DNA from: Anaeromyxobacter diazotrophicus
GTDB taxonomy: Bacteria; Myxococcota; Myxococcia; Myxococcales; Anaeromyxobacteraceae
NCBI RefSeq assembly: GCF_013340205.1
Contig: NZ_BJTG01000001.1
Coordinates: 496,001-560,000, forward strand
Length of the DNA stretch: 64,000 bases
Direction: 5' to 3'
The notes beneath the pieces are model-generated. The model saw only the letters and a list, made by a program, of their open reading frames with translations. It searched no databases and was not told the origin of the DNA. This document shows positions 9,892 through 17,441 of this stretch, piece by piece; positions within the stretch are counted from its first letter, which is position 1, and every line of letters starts with the position of its first letter. Position numbers and translations under genes: made by a program.

Positions 9892-10548
9892 ATGGCGGGG
9901 CTCGGGATCGGGCCAGAGGAGTTCGCGCTCTTCCGCATCGCGGACCCGGACCAGCGCGCCCGGGCGCTGGAGGACACCCTCGTCCCCGCGCTGGCGCGCC
10001 TCGGCGCCGAGCTGGCCGCCGGCCTCTCGCGGGTGGTCGGCACGCCGCTCGCGCCGGAGCCGGGGCGCCTGGCGCGGCGGCGCGACGAGCCGCCCGAGGA
10101 GGTGCTCGTCGCCTTCTGCGCCGGCGATCGCGGCTACCGCGCGGCGCCGCACCTGGCGCTCGCCGTGAGCCGCGCCCACCTCCACGCCCGGGTGGCGGCG
10201 CGCGCCGCCGCCGACCGCGGCGGCGGCATGCGCCGCGCCCTCCTGCGCGAGGCGCAGAGCCTCGCCCGCAAGGGCAAGCCCTTCCGCAAGCTCCGCAGCT
10301 ACGCGGGCTGGGAGCACGAGGAGCTGCCGGAGCTCGCGCCCGCGCACTCGGCCGCCTTCTGGTGCGAGCTCGCCGACGCGCTGGCGTCCGCGGCGAGCGC
10401 CGGCGTGGACGTCGGCGTGGCGTGGCCGGCCGAGGAGGCGCGCAGCCTCGCGGTGGGCGACGTGCTGGGCGTCTTCCGGGACCTGGCGCCGCTCTACAAG
10501 CTGCTCGCCGCCGGGGCGGCGGTGCCGGCCCCCGACCTGACCCGGTGA
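9892..10548 (+). CDS. Possible DUF1054 (YktB-like) protein
   Basis: A 218-residue soluble protein with no signal peptide or membrane segment. The pattern of a short N-terminal FALFRIADPDQRARAL segment, then LVPALARLGAELA and RRDEPPEEVLVAFCAGDRGYRAAPHLALAVSRAH, resembles the DUF1054/UPF0637 family known from Bacillus YktB, whose function is unknown. This is recognition by eye and only moderately sure. A GTG at 9853 is in frame, but the ATG at 9892 directly precedes the family-like region. It is divergent from the WYL regulators, which might regulate it. It is followed after 13 bases by the convergent end of a coiled-coil protein gene. Confidence 0.5.
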   Translation: MAGLGIGPEEFALFRIADPDQRARALEDTLVPALARLGAELAAGLSRVVGTPLAPEPGRLARRRDEPPEEVLVAFCAGDRGYRAAPHLALAVSRAHLHARVAARAAADRGGGMRRALLREAQSLARKGKPFRKLRSYAGWEHEELPELAPAHSAAFWCELADALASAASAGVDVGVAWPAEEARSLAVGDVLGVFRDLAPLYKLLAAGAAVPAPDLTR

Positions 10549-10561
10549 GCGGCCCGGGCCG

Positions 10562-11404
10562 CTAGGCGCTCTTCGCGCCGGGCTCCGCCGGGGCGGCGGC
10601 CGCGGGCGCCGCCTCGGCCAGGCGCCGCTCCTCGCGGGCGGCCTGGCGCACGGCGTCGAGCAGCTCCTCGTGGTCCTTGCGGAGCGCGTCGTGGCGGCGC
10701 CGCAGCTCGGCGTGCCGGTCGTTCGCGAGCTCGAGCTCGCTCTTCTGGACCATGTAGACGCGCTTCTCGGTCTCGAGCCGGCCGCGGATGGCCTTCACGT
10801 CCTTCTCCAGCTCGGCGACCCGCTTGCGCGCCTCCTGCAGCTTCGCCTCGGCCTTGTCGGCCCGCTCCGCCTCGGCGGCGAGCTTGGCAGGGTCGGCGCC
10901 GGCCGGGGCCGGGGCGGCGGCCACCGGCGCGGCGGCGGCCGGCGCGGGCGGCGGCGCGGCCGGCTCGGCGGCGCGGCGCTGCACCTCGGCGCGCACGCGC
11001 TCCAGCTCCTGCCGCTGCTTCTCGGCGGCGGCCTCGGCGGCGCGGACGCGCTCGCCCTGGTGCGCCGCCTCCTCGCGCGCCTCCGCCAGGCGGGTGGTGA
11101 GCTTGTCGATCTCGGTCCGGAGCAGCGCCGCCCCGCCGGCCTTCTTGGCGGCCTCGGCCTGCTCGAACGCCCTCTTCTTGGTGGAGGCGAGGTCGGCGCG
11201 GAGCCCGGTCGCCTCCTCGCGCCGCTCCTTCGCCTCGGCGCGCAGCGCGCCGACCTCCTTCTGCACCTTCTCGAGGTCGCGCCGCAGCTGCTCCGCCTCG
11301 GTCGCGCGGGCGGCGGCGACCTGCCGGACGGAGCGGTTCTGCAGGAAGAAGGCGACGGCGGCGAGCGCTGCGACGAGCGCGGCGAGGAGGGCGAGGCCGA
11401 TCAT
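10562..11404 (-). CDS. Membrane-anchored coiled-coil protein
   Basis: A 280-residue protein of unknown function. One N-terminal membrane segment (residues about 2-21, IGLALLAALVAALAAVAFFL) is followed by a long, highly charged Ala/Glu/Arg/Lys coiled coil. An Ala/Pro linker (about residues 140-170) splits it into two coiled-coil parts, and the C-terminal tail is also Ala/Pro-rich. The ATG at 11404 fits a GGAG site ten bases upstream and puts the membrane helix at the very start. Such proteins often act as structural or scaffold elements at the inner membrane, but nothing here identifies a partner. Low-complexity composition makes homology calls unreliable. Confidence 0.7.
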   Translation of the reverse strand: MIGLALLAALVAALAAVAFFLQNRSVRQVAAARATEAEQLRRDLEKVQKEVGALRAEAKERREEATGLRADLASTKKRAFEQAEAAKKAGGAALLRTEIDKLTTRLAEAREEAAHQGERVRAAEAAAEKQRQELERVRAEVQRRAAEPAAPPPAPAAAAPVAAAPAPAGADPAKLAAEAERADKAEAKLQEARKRVAELEKDVKAIRGRLETEKRVYMVQKSELELANDRHAELRRRHDALRKDHEELLDAVRQAAREERRLAEAAPAAAAPAEPGAKSA

Positions 11405-11510
11405 GGCGGACTCCGGCACGGGAGAGGTGGGAACCCGTGAAGTTACCACCGCTTTGGCCCGGGGCGTCAACGGGGAAACCCGAGGGCTGCCCCGGCCGCC
11501 GTGCCCCCCT

Positions 11511-11538
11511 GCGGCGGGGGACGAGCCCCCGCCCTACG
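11511..11538 (-). repeat. Dispersed hairpin repeat, copy B
   Basis: The reverse complement of this segment is identical over 28 bases to 3278-3305, next to argR. It forms the same 8-bp GC stem. In this position it lies between divergent genes rather than at a stop codon, so it is not simply a shared terminator. Confidence 0.7.
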
Positions 11539-11680
11539 AGCGCGGGGCCGGCGGGCGCCCGACCGCTCGGTTCGGCGAAAACCCGAGTGAGCGAGGGGGC
11601 ATGGGCTCCCTTCGCCCATCCGAGGCGCGCGCCACCCGCTCCGGGCCGGGATCGGATGCGGCGCGCCGCCGGTTCCGTAC

Positions 11681-11686
11681 TACGAT
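11681..11686 (+). promoter_or_regulatory. Possible -10 element of the sensor kinase gene
   Basis: TACGAT followed by CCGCCTCTCCC is shared, with small differences, with the region upstream of the chemoreceptor at 3483. It would start transcription about 35 bases before the kinase ATG. Confidence 0.35.
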
Positions 11687-11727
11687 CCGCCTCTCCCTCG
11701 CGCCGCGCGGCGCGAGCTTTCCCGCCC

Positions 11728-13278
11728 ATGCGCAGCCTCGCCGCCAGGATGTTCCTCGCCTTCGCCGTCGCGCTCGCCGCGTTCGGCCTGGCGGCGCTCT
11801 TCGCCGTCGGCCGCATGCACGCGCTCGGGACGGACCTGCGCCTCCTCAGCGAGGGGTACCTGCCCCTCACCCGCATCGCGGCGCAGATCGACGTGAAGGA
11901 CTGGGTGACCGCCCGCGCGCTCGAGGTGAAGGCGATGGACCCGGCCGCGCGGCGGGTGTTCCTGCCGGTGGCGCGGGCGCACTTCCCGGCGGTGGTGAAG
12001 GAGAAGCTCTCCGAGGCGCGCGCCGTGCTCGCCCGCGCCCGCGGCTTCGCCTCCGGCGCCGACGCCCGCTTCTTCGCCGAGGTGTCCGCCCGCGTCGACG
12101 CGCTCGACGCGCGCTGGACCGCCTACGACCAGGCGGCGGGGGCGCTCTTCGCGGCGCTGGAGCGCGGCGATGCCGGGGCCGACGACCCCGCCCTGGCCGA
12201 GCGGGTGGAGGCGGTCCGGCGGCTCGAGAAGGGGCTCTCCCTGGACGTGAAGCTCCTGCAGGCGGCGCTCGACGGCCAGGTGGCCGACCGGGTCCACGCC
12301 GCGGAGCGGGCCGACCGGCGGAGCGTGCTGCTGGTGGTGCTCTACTCGGTGCTGGCGGCCGCGGTGGGCCTCGGCGCCATGCTCATCGGGCAGCGCCTGC
12401 TCGCGCCCATCCGCGTCCTCACCGACGGCGTGAAGGCGGTCGCGCGGGGCGACCTCTCCCGCAAGGTGGAGGTGCGCAGCAAGGACGAGCTGGGGCTCCT
12501 CGCGCGCGAGTTCAACGCCATGGCGGCCTCGCTGGAGCGGCAGCGGGCGGAGCTGCTCCGCGCCGAGCGGCTGGCGGCGGTCGGCCGCATCTCCGCGCAG
12601 ATCACGCACGAGATCCGCAACCCGCTCAACGCCATCGGGCTGAACGCGGAGCTGCTGGCGGAGGAGCTCTCCGGCGCGGCCGGCTCGCCCGAGGCGCTGG
12701 CGCTCGTCCAGGCCATCGGGCGCGAGGTGGACCGCCTCGGCGGCGTCACCGAGGAGTACCTGCGCTTCGCCCGGCTCCCCCGGCCCGCCTACGCGCCGGA
12801 GGACCTGAACGAGGTGCTGGCGGCGCTGTGCGAGTTCGTGCGCCCCGAGCTGGCGGCGGCGCGGGTGGCGCTCCGGCTCGCGCTCGCCGAGGACCTGCCG
12901 CCGGTGCGCGCCGACGAGGGGCAGCTCCGGGCGGCCTTCCTGAACCTGCTCCGCAACAGCCGCGAGGCGATGCCGGGCGGCGGGGAGGTGACGGTCGCGA
13001 CGCGGCGCGCGGCGGACGGGGGGGCCGAGGCCGAGGTGCGCGACACCGGCCCGGGCATCCCGGCCGAGGCGCTGCCCCGCATCTTCGACCCGTTCTACTC
13101 GACGAAGGAGAAGGGCACCGGGCTCGGGCTCGCGTTCGCGCAGCAGGTGGTGCAGGAGCACGGCGGCACGATCCGGTGCGACAGCGCGCCGGGGGCGGGC
13201 ACGACGTTCACGGTGAGGCTGCCCCGGGGAGAGGATCGTTCCGGCGCGGCGGCGGGGATGGAGGCACTCGAGGCATGA
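11728..13278 (+). CDS. Membrane sensor histidine kinase
   Basis: A 516-residue kinase. TM1 (about residues 6-28) and TM2 (about 192-214) bracket a mostly helical periplasmic sensor of about 160 residues; HAMP follows. The phospho-accepting His is in QITHEIRNPLNAIG, and the ATP-binding domain has the N box NLLRNSREAMPGG, the G1 box DTGPGIP, the F box FDPFYSTK and the G2 box GTGLGLAF. The sequence type is that of NtrB/ZraS-like kinases that usually pair with sigma-54 activators, but no response regulator is adjacent. The ATG at 11728 gives a normal first membrane helix; in-frame starts further upstream lack conserved content. Its stop overlaps the start of the M16 peptidase gene (ATGA). Confidence 0.9.
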   Translation: MRSLAARMFLAFAVALAAFGLAALFAVGRMHALGTDLRLLSEGYLPLTRIAAQIDVKDWVTARALEVKAMDPAARRVFLPVARAHFPAVVKEKLSEARAVLARARGFASGADARFFAEVSARVDALDARWTAYDQAAGALFAALERGDAGADDPALAERVEAVRRLEKGLSLDVKLLQAALDGQVADRVHAAERADRRSVLLVVLYSVLAAAVGLGAMLIGQRLLAPIRVLTDGVKAVARGDLSRKVEVRSKDELGLLAREFNAMAASLERQRAELLRAERLAAVGRISAQITHEIRNPLNAIGLNAELLAEELSGAAGSPEALALVQAIGREVDRLGGVTEEYLRFARLPRPAYAPEDLNEVLAALCEFVRPELAAARVALRLALAEDLPPVRADEGQLRAAFLNLLRNSREAMPGGGEVTVATRRAADGGAEAEVRDTGPGIPAEALPRIFDPFYSTKEKGTGLGLAFAQQVVQEHGGTIRCDSAPGAGTTFTVRLPRGEDRSGAAAGMEALEA

Positions 13279-14648
13279 GGCGGTCGAGGACGACGGTGGG
13301 CGCGAGGGTGGGACCGCTGACGCGGACGGCCGGGCGTGGCCGGGCGGCGGCGCGGGTCGACCCGCGCTTCTGCGAGGTGCGGAGGCGGGTGCTGCCGAAC
13401 GGGCTGCGCGTCCTGACGGTGCCCGCGCCGGGGCTGCACTCGGCGATGATCGCCCTCTACGTCCGCGCCGGCTCCCGGCACGAGCGGCCGGAGACGAACG
13501 GCGTCTCGCACTTCCTCGAGCACCTCTTCTTCCGCGGCTCGCGGCGCTTCCCGGACACGGTCGCCATGAACGCGGCGGTCGAGAGCGCCGGCGGCAACCT
13601 GAACGGCATCACCGCCCGCGACCACGGCTGCTACTACACGCCCATCCACGCGGGCGAGCTCGAGACCGGGCTCGCCATCCTGGGCGACATGATCCGCCGG
13701 CCGCTGCTGCGCGAGATGGACGTCGAGCGCGAGATCATCCTGGAGGAGATCCTGGACGAGGTGGACGGCGACGGCCGCGACATCGACGCCGACAACCTCT
13801 CGAAGCGGCTCGCCTTCGGCGCCCACCCGCTCGGCTTCAAGATCGCCGGCACGCCGGACATCATCCGCGCGCTGGGCGAGGCCGAGGTGCGGGCCCACCA
13901 CGCCCGCTTCTACTGCGCGACGAACCTGGTGCTGTGCGTGGCCGGCCCGGTGCGGGAGGGCCAGGTGGTGGAGCTGGCCGAGGAGCACCTCGGCGCGCTC
14001 CCCCGCGGCAAGGTCTCGCGCGACGCGCCGCCGCCGCCCTGGCCGGACGGGCCGCGGCTCGAGCACGTCGAGCACGACGACGCGCAGTCCGAGCTGTGCC
14101 TCAACTTCCCCTGCCCGCCCGAGCACCACCCCGACTACCCGGTCCACCTCGTCATCCGGCGGATCCTCGACGACGGCCTCTCGTCGCGGCTGCCGTTCGA
14201 GGTGGTGGAGCGGCGCGGGCTCGCCTACTCGCTGCACGCGGGCATCGACGCCTTCGCCGACTGCGGCATGTTCGTGGTGGACGGCGCCTGCGCGCCGAAG
14301 AAGCTGCCGCGGGTGGTGTCCGAGATCCTGCGCGTCCTCGCCGACCTGGCGGTGCGGCCGGTGGGCGAGGAGGAGCTCTCGCGCGTCCAGCGCCGCCACC
14401 GGATGACGCTCGCCTTCTCGCTCGACAGCGCCGCGGAGCTGGCCGGCTGGTACGGCTCGGGCGAGGTGCTGCACGCGCCGGAGGGCTTCGAGGAGCGCTG
14501 CCGGCGGGTGGAGCGCGTCACCCCCGAGGACGTGCTGCGGGTGGCGCGCGAGACGTTCACCCGCGACAAGCTGCTCGGCGTGTTCGTCGGGCCCACCAGC
14601 GGCCGCGCCCGCCGCGAGCTGGAGAGGGCGGTCCGGGCGGCCTTCTGA
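13275..14648 (+). CDS. M16-family zinc metallopeptidase
   Basis: A 457-residue peptidase of the pitrilysin/processing-peptidase family. The inverted zinc motif HxxEH is present as SHFLEHLFFRG, with the third ligand expected in the EREIILEEILDEVDGD helix; the second half carries ERRGLAYSLHAGIDAF. The size is that of the single-subunit bacterial PqqL/MPP-type enzymes. An Arg-rich N-terminal stretch of about 25 residues precedes the conserved part; no signal peptide is evident, so the place of action is unclear. The ATG overlaps the TGA of the upstream kinase gene, meaning the two proteins are made together. The substrate cannot be inferred. Confidence 0.9.
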   Translation: MRRSRTTVGARVGPLTRTAGRGRAAARVDPRFCEVRRRVLPNGLRVLTVPAPGLHSAMIALYVRAGSRHERPETNGVSHFLEHLFFRGSRRFPDTVAMNAAVESAGGNLNGITARDHGCYYTPIHAGELETGLAILGDMIRRPLLREMDVEREIILEEILDEVDGDGRDIDADNLSKRLAFGAHPLGFKIAGTPDIIRALGEAEVRAHHARFYCATNLVLCVAGPVREGQVVELAEEHLGALPRGKVSRDAPPPPWPDGPRLEHVEHDDAQSELCLNFPCPPEHHPDYPVHLVIRRILDDGLSSRLPFEVVERRGLAYSLHAGIDAFADCGMFVVDGACAPKKLPRVVSEILRVLADLAVRPVGEEELSRVQRRHRMTLAFSLDSAAELAGWYGSGEVLHAPEGFEERCRRVERVTPEDVLRVARETFTRDKLLGVFVGPTSGRARRELERAVRAAF

Positions 14649-14700
14649 GGCGCCCGCCCGGTCGGGCCGCTTTTCACGCCCCCCCGGGCGGGCCCGCCGG

Positions 14701-14706
14701 TAGGAT
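14701..14706 (+). promoter_or_regulatory. -10-like hexamer six bases before the hemerythrin start
   Basis: TAGGAT ends at 14706 and the ATG is at 14713. With this spacing transcription would begin at or next to the A of ATG, giving a leaderless mRNA. No GGAGG-like site is present to offer an alternative. Confidence 0.5.
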
Positions 14707-14712
14707 GCCCTC

Positions 14713-15120
14713 ATGGCCGTCTCGTGGGACCCGACCCTGTCGACGGGAGTGCCGGCGATCGACGGCCAGCACGAGCAGCTCTTCCTGCACGTGGACGCCC
14801 TGCTGCAGGCCATCCGCAGCGGCCGCTCGCGCGAAGAGGTCGGCCGCACGCTCGCCTTCCTCGCCGACTACGTGCAGACGCACTTCACAGCCGAGGAGGC
14901 GCTCATGCGGGCCAGCGCCTATCCGGGGTACGCGGAGCACCACGCGGAGCACGAGGGGTTCTCGCGCGACCTGGCGACGCTCGAGGAGGACCACCGGCGC
15001 AACGGGCCGAGCGCCGGCCTCATCCTGCGCGTCAACGCGCGCGTGACGAGCTGGCTGCGCGAGCACATCCACCGGGTGGACCGCCCGCTGGCCGAGCACC
15101 TGCGCGCCGCGCGTCCTTGA
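14713..15120 (+). CDS. Bacteriohemerythrin
   Basis: A 135-residue single-domain hemerythrin that should bind O2 at a di-iron centre in the cytoplasm. All ligands are visible: His20, His57 and Glu61 (HFTAE), His76 and His80 (HHAEH region), and His118 and Asp123 (HIHRVD). Such proteins store, carry or sense O2 in microaerophilic and anaerobic bacteria. The gene has no ribosome-binding site but a TAGGAT hexamer exactly six bases upstream, so it is probably read from a leaderless transcript. It follows the M16 peptidase gene by 64 bases on the same strand, yet seems to have its own promoter. Confidence 0.95.
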   Translation: MAVSWDPTLSTGVPAIDGQHEQLFLHVDALLQAIRSGRSREEVGRTLAFLADYVQTHFTAEEALMRASAYPGYAEHHAEHEGFSRDLATLEEDHRRNGPSAGLILRVNARVTSWLREHIHRVDRPLAEHLRAARP

Positions 15121-15174
15121 CCTCGCGCGCCGCGCCCGGGGGCGGGGCCGTGGCGGCGGCGCGCCGGGCGATGC

Positions 15175-15180
15175 TAGGCT
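15175..15180 (+). promoter_or_regulatory. -10-like hexamer six bases before a GTG start
   Basis: TAGGCT at 15175-15180 is followed by six bases and then the GTG at 15187. This is the same geometry as upstream of the hemerythrin gene and suggests a leaderless transcript. Confidence 0.45.
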
Positions 15181-15186
15181 CCTGCC

Positions 15187-15486
15187 GTGGAGGACTTCGT
15201 CGAGCGCGTGGTGCGGCGGCTGCGGGAGGAGCCCGGCTTCAGCCGGAACCGCCACTTCCTCGCCTTCTCCTCGCCGGAGGGGCAGCGCGCGCTGCGCATC
15301 CACCGCCACCTGCGGTCGATCGAGCGGGACCTGGCGCGCGGCTCGAGCGCCACCGTCGAGCGCCAGGAGGCGCGCGTGCGCCTGACCCTCCGCTCGCCGC
15401 GGGGCCTCAGGACCGCCTGGCTGTCCGAGGCGGAGTTCCGGATCCTCTGCGCGAGCCCGCTCGTCCGGGCGGCCCTCGCCGCCTGA
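15187..15486 (+). CDS. Small conserved-looking protein of unknown function
   Basis: A 99-residue soluble protein that I do not recognise. It has no signal peptide, membrane helix or cysteine cluster; it is rich in Arg and Leu, with a charged N-terminal helix (VERVVRRLREEPGF) and a mixed alpha/beta look in the middle (ARVRLTLRSPRGLRTAWLSEAEF). Codon use matches its neighbours, and the frame fills the gap between the hemerythrin and dapF genes, which supports it being real. The GTG start lacks a ribosome site but has a -10-like TAGGCT six bases upstream. It converges with dapF, eight bases away. Confidence 0.6.
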   Translation: MEDFVERVVRRLREEPGFSRNRHFLAFSSPEGQRALRIHRHLRSIERDLARGSSATVERQEARVRLTLRSPRGLRTAWLSEAEFRILCASPLVRAALAA

Positions 15487-15494
15487 CGCGTCGC

Positions 15495-16286
15495 CTAGAG
15501 CGTCGTCTCGCCCTGGAAGACCCGCTCGGCCGGGCCGCGCATGAGCACGCCCACGCGGTCCGGCGCGACGGTGACGCGGAGCGCGCCGCCGGGCAGGCGC
15601 ACCTCCAGCGGCTCGCCGGCCGGCAGGAGCCCCGCCGTCACCGCCGCCACCGCGGCGGCGCAGGCGCCCGTGCCGCACGCGTCGGTGAGGCCCGCCCCGC
15701 GCTCCCAGACCACGAGGTCGAGGCCGCCCGGGCGCGGCGAGGCGAAGCCGGCGTTCACGCCGCCGGGCACCGCCTGCTCGACGAACGGACCGAGCCGCGC
15801 CGCGCGCTCGAGCGACGAGGGGCCGATGAACACCGCGTGGGGGTTGCCCATCGAGATGCGCTGGCCGACGAGCCGCTCCTCGCCCACCTCGAAGGTCTGC
15901 TCGCCCTCGTGCCGCGCCGGCCCCATCTCCACCGAGACCGCCTCGACCGCGCCCCCCGGGCCGAGGTGGAGCAGGCAGCGCCGCGGGCCCGCGTCGGTGT
16001 CGATGACGAGCTCGCCCGACAGCCCGCGCCGCTCCGCCAGGTGGCGCGCCACGCAGCGGATGCCGTTCCCGCACATGGCGGCCTCGGAGCCGTCCGAGTT
16101 GTAGAGGTGCATGTACGCGGCGGCGCCGGGGGTCCGGGGCGGCAGGATCGACAGGACGCCGTCGGCGCCCACCCCGCGGCGCCGGTCGCACAGGCGCACG
16201 GCGCGGGGGGCGCTCATCAGCGCGTCCGCCTCGACCACCACGAAGTCGTTCCCGAGCCCCTCGTACTTCCAGAAGGTGAGCGCCAT
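15495..16286 (-). CDS. dapF: Diaminopimelate epimerase
   Basis: A 263-residue DapF that interconverts LL- and meso-diaminopimelate for lysine and peptidoglycan synthesis. The two catalytic cysteines are in the signature segments EAAMCGNGIRC (Cys72) and LTDACGTGACA (near residue 213), and the N-terminal KYEGLGNDFVVV is typical. Length matches the family (about 270). The ATG at 16286 begins exactly at the family N-terminus. There is no ribosome site; TATCCT stands seven bases upstream, so an own leaderless transcript is possible in addition to read-through from argE, 26 bases upstream on the same strand. Confidence 0.96.
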   Translation of the reverse strand: MALTFWKYEGLGNDFVVVEADALMSAPRAVRLCDRRRGVGADGVLSILPPRTPGAAAYMHLYNSDGSEAAMCGNGIRCVARHLAERRGLSGELVIDTDAGPRRCLLHLGPGGAVEAVSVEMGPARHEGEQTFEVGEERLVGQRISMGNPHAVFIGPSSLERAARLGPFVEQAVPGGVNAGFASPRPGGLDLVVWERGAGLTDACGTGACAAAVAAVTAGLLPAGEPLEVRLPGGALRVTVAPDRVGVLMRGPAERVFQGETTL

Positions 16287-16293
16287 GCCGGGG

Positions 16294-16299
16294 AGGATA
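16294..16299 (-). promoter_or_regulatory. -10-like hexamer near the dapF start
   Basis: On the minus strand TATCCT lies seven bases before the dapF ATG, one base further than in the other candidate leaderless genes. It overlaps the 26-base gap behind argE. Confidence 0.3.
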
Positions 16300-16312
16300 C
16301 CGCGGCCCGGGG

Positions 16313-17428
16313 TCAGGCGCAGAACCGCCCGATGGCGCGGGTCAGGATCTCGGTGCACCGCTCGAGCTCGGCCACCGGCACGTGCTCGCCGGTGCGGTGC
16401 GCCACGCGGATGTCGCCCGGCCCGAAGACGCACCCCTCGGCCCCGAGCGCGATGAGCTCCGGCAGCTCGGTGCCGAAGGGGATGCTGCGGGCGGCCGCTC
16501 CGCTCTCCGCCTCGAGGAAGCGCACCAGCTCGGCGCCGGCGGGCGTCACCGCGGCGTCGTCGAGCCTGAGCGGCGTCCGGCGGACCGCGACGCGACCGCC
16601 CCCCTCGGCCGCGACCCGCGCGCCGGCGGCGTCGAAGAGCCGGAGCGCGCGCTCCGGGTCCTGGCCGGGGACCGGGCGCCACTCGAGCGAGAAGGTGCAC
16701 TCGCCGGCGAGGATGTTGCGCGCCTTGCCGCCGTGGATGACCCCGACGTTGAGGGTGGTGAAGGGCGGGGCGAAGAGCGGATCCGGGTCGTCCTTCAGCT
16801 CCTCCTGGATGCGCGCCACCTCCGCCAGGAGCCGGCCCGCGGCGTGGATGGCCGAGGCGCCCAGGTCCGGGAAGGCGCTGTGCCCCTCGACGCCGGTGAC
16901 GGTCACATCCACCGCGCAGTAGCCCTTGTGCGCGCGGACGGGGACGAGCGAGGTGGGTTCCCCCACGATGGCCTGCCGCGGGCGCACCCGCCCCTCGGCG
17001 AGCAGCATCTTCGCGCCGGTGCAGCCCACCTCCTCGTCGCTGGTGAAGAGCAGGTGGAGCGGCGCGCGGTGGGACGGCGCGCGCGCGGCGGCCGCGAGGG
17101 CGCAGGCGACGAAGCCCTTGGTGTCGGCGGCGCCCCGCCCGTACACCCGGCCGTCGCGGAGCGTGCCCGCGAGCGCCTCGTCCCAGGCCGGGTCGAACGG
17201 GACGCAGTCGGTGTGGCCGACCAGGGCGAGGCCGCCCGGCGCGTCCGGCCCCCGGCGCGCCACCAGGTTCGTCTTCGCGACGCCGGCCGGGTCGCGCCAG
17301 TCGAGGCGGCGCGTCTCGAAGCCGAGCGGCCGGACCAGCTCCTCGAGCAGGTCGACCACCGGCACGTTCGAGCGGCTGGAGGTGGAGTCGAGGGCGACGA
17401 GCCGCTGCAGCAAGGGGACGAGGTCCAT
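16313..17428 (-). CDS. argE: Acetylornithine deacetylase (M20 family)
   Basis: A 371-residue zinc amidohydrolase of the ArgE/DapE/CPG2 family. Metal and catalytic motifs are present: VGHTDCVPF, GRGAADTKGF, TSDEEVGCTGA and the C-terminal VAHRTGEHVP. The stretch IVGEPTSLVPVRAHKGY and LNVGVIHGGKARN match ArgE closely. It would release acetate from N-acetylornithine. Because the window also encodes ArgJ, which recycles the acetyl group, ArgE is formally redundant for the cyclic pathway; it may act on other N-acyl amino acids or as a bypass. A GGGAG site precedes the ATG. It lies between rapA (13 bases upstream) and dapF (26 bases downstream) in one operon-like row. Confidence 0.85.
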   Translation of the reverse strand: MDLVPLLQRLVALDSTSSRSNVPVVDLLEELVRPLGFETRRLDWRDPAGVAKTNLVARRGPDAPGGLALVGHTDCVPFDPAWDEALAGTLRDGRVYGRGAADTKGFVACALAAAARAPSHRAPLHLLFTSDEEVGCTGAKMLLAEGRVRPRQAIVGEPTSLVPVRAHKGYCAVDVTVTGVEGHSAFPDLGASAIHAAGRLLAEVARIQEELKDDPDPLFAPPFTTLNVGVIHGGKARNILAGECTFSLEWRPVPGQDPERALRLFDAAGARVAAEGGGRVAVRRTPLRLDDAAVTPAGAELVRFLEAESGAAARSIPFGTELPELIALGAEGCVFGPGDIRVAHRTGEHVPVAELERCTEILTRAIGRFCA

Positions 17429-17441
17429 GGGGCTCCCGGCG

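Larger units (their letters stand above)
11405..11727. other. 323-base intergenic region with repeat copy B
   Basis: No plausible coding frame is seen in this spacer between divergent genes. It holds the inverted copy of the 28-base hairpin repeat (11511-11538) and a TACGAT -10-like element at 11681-11686, about 42 bases before the sensor kinase start. The rest is GC-rich without clear structure. Confidence 0.6.
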
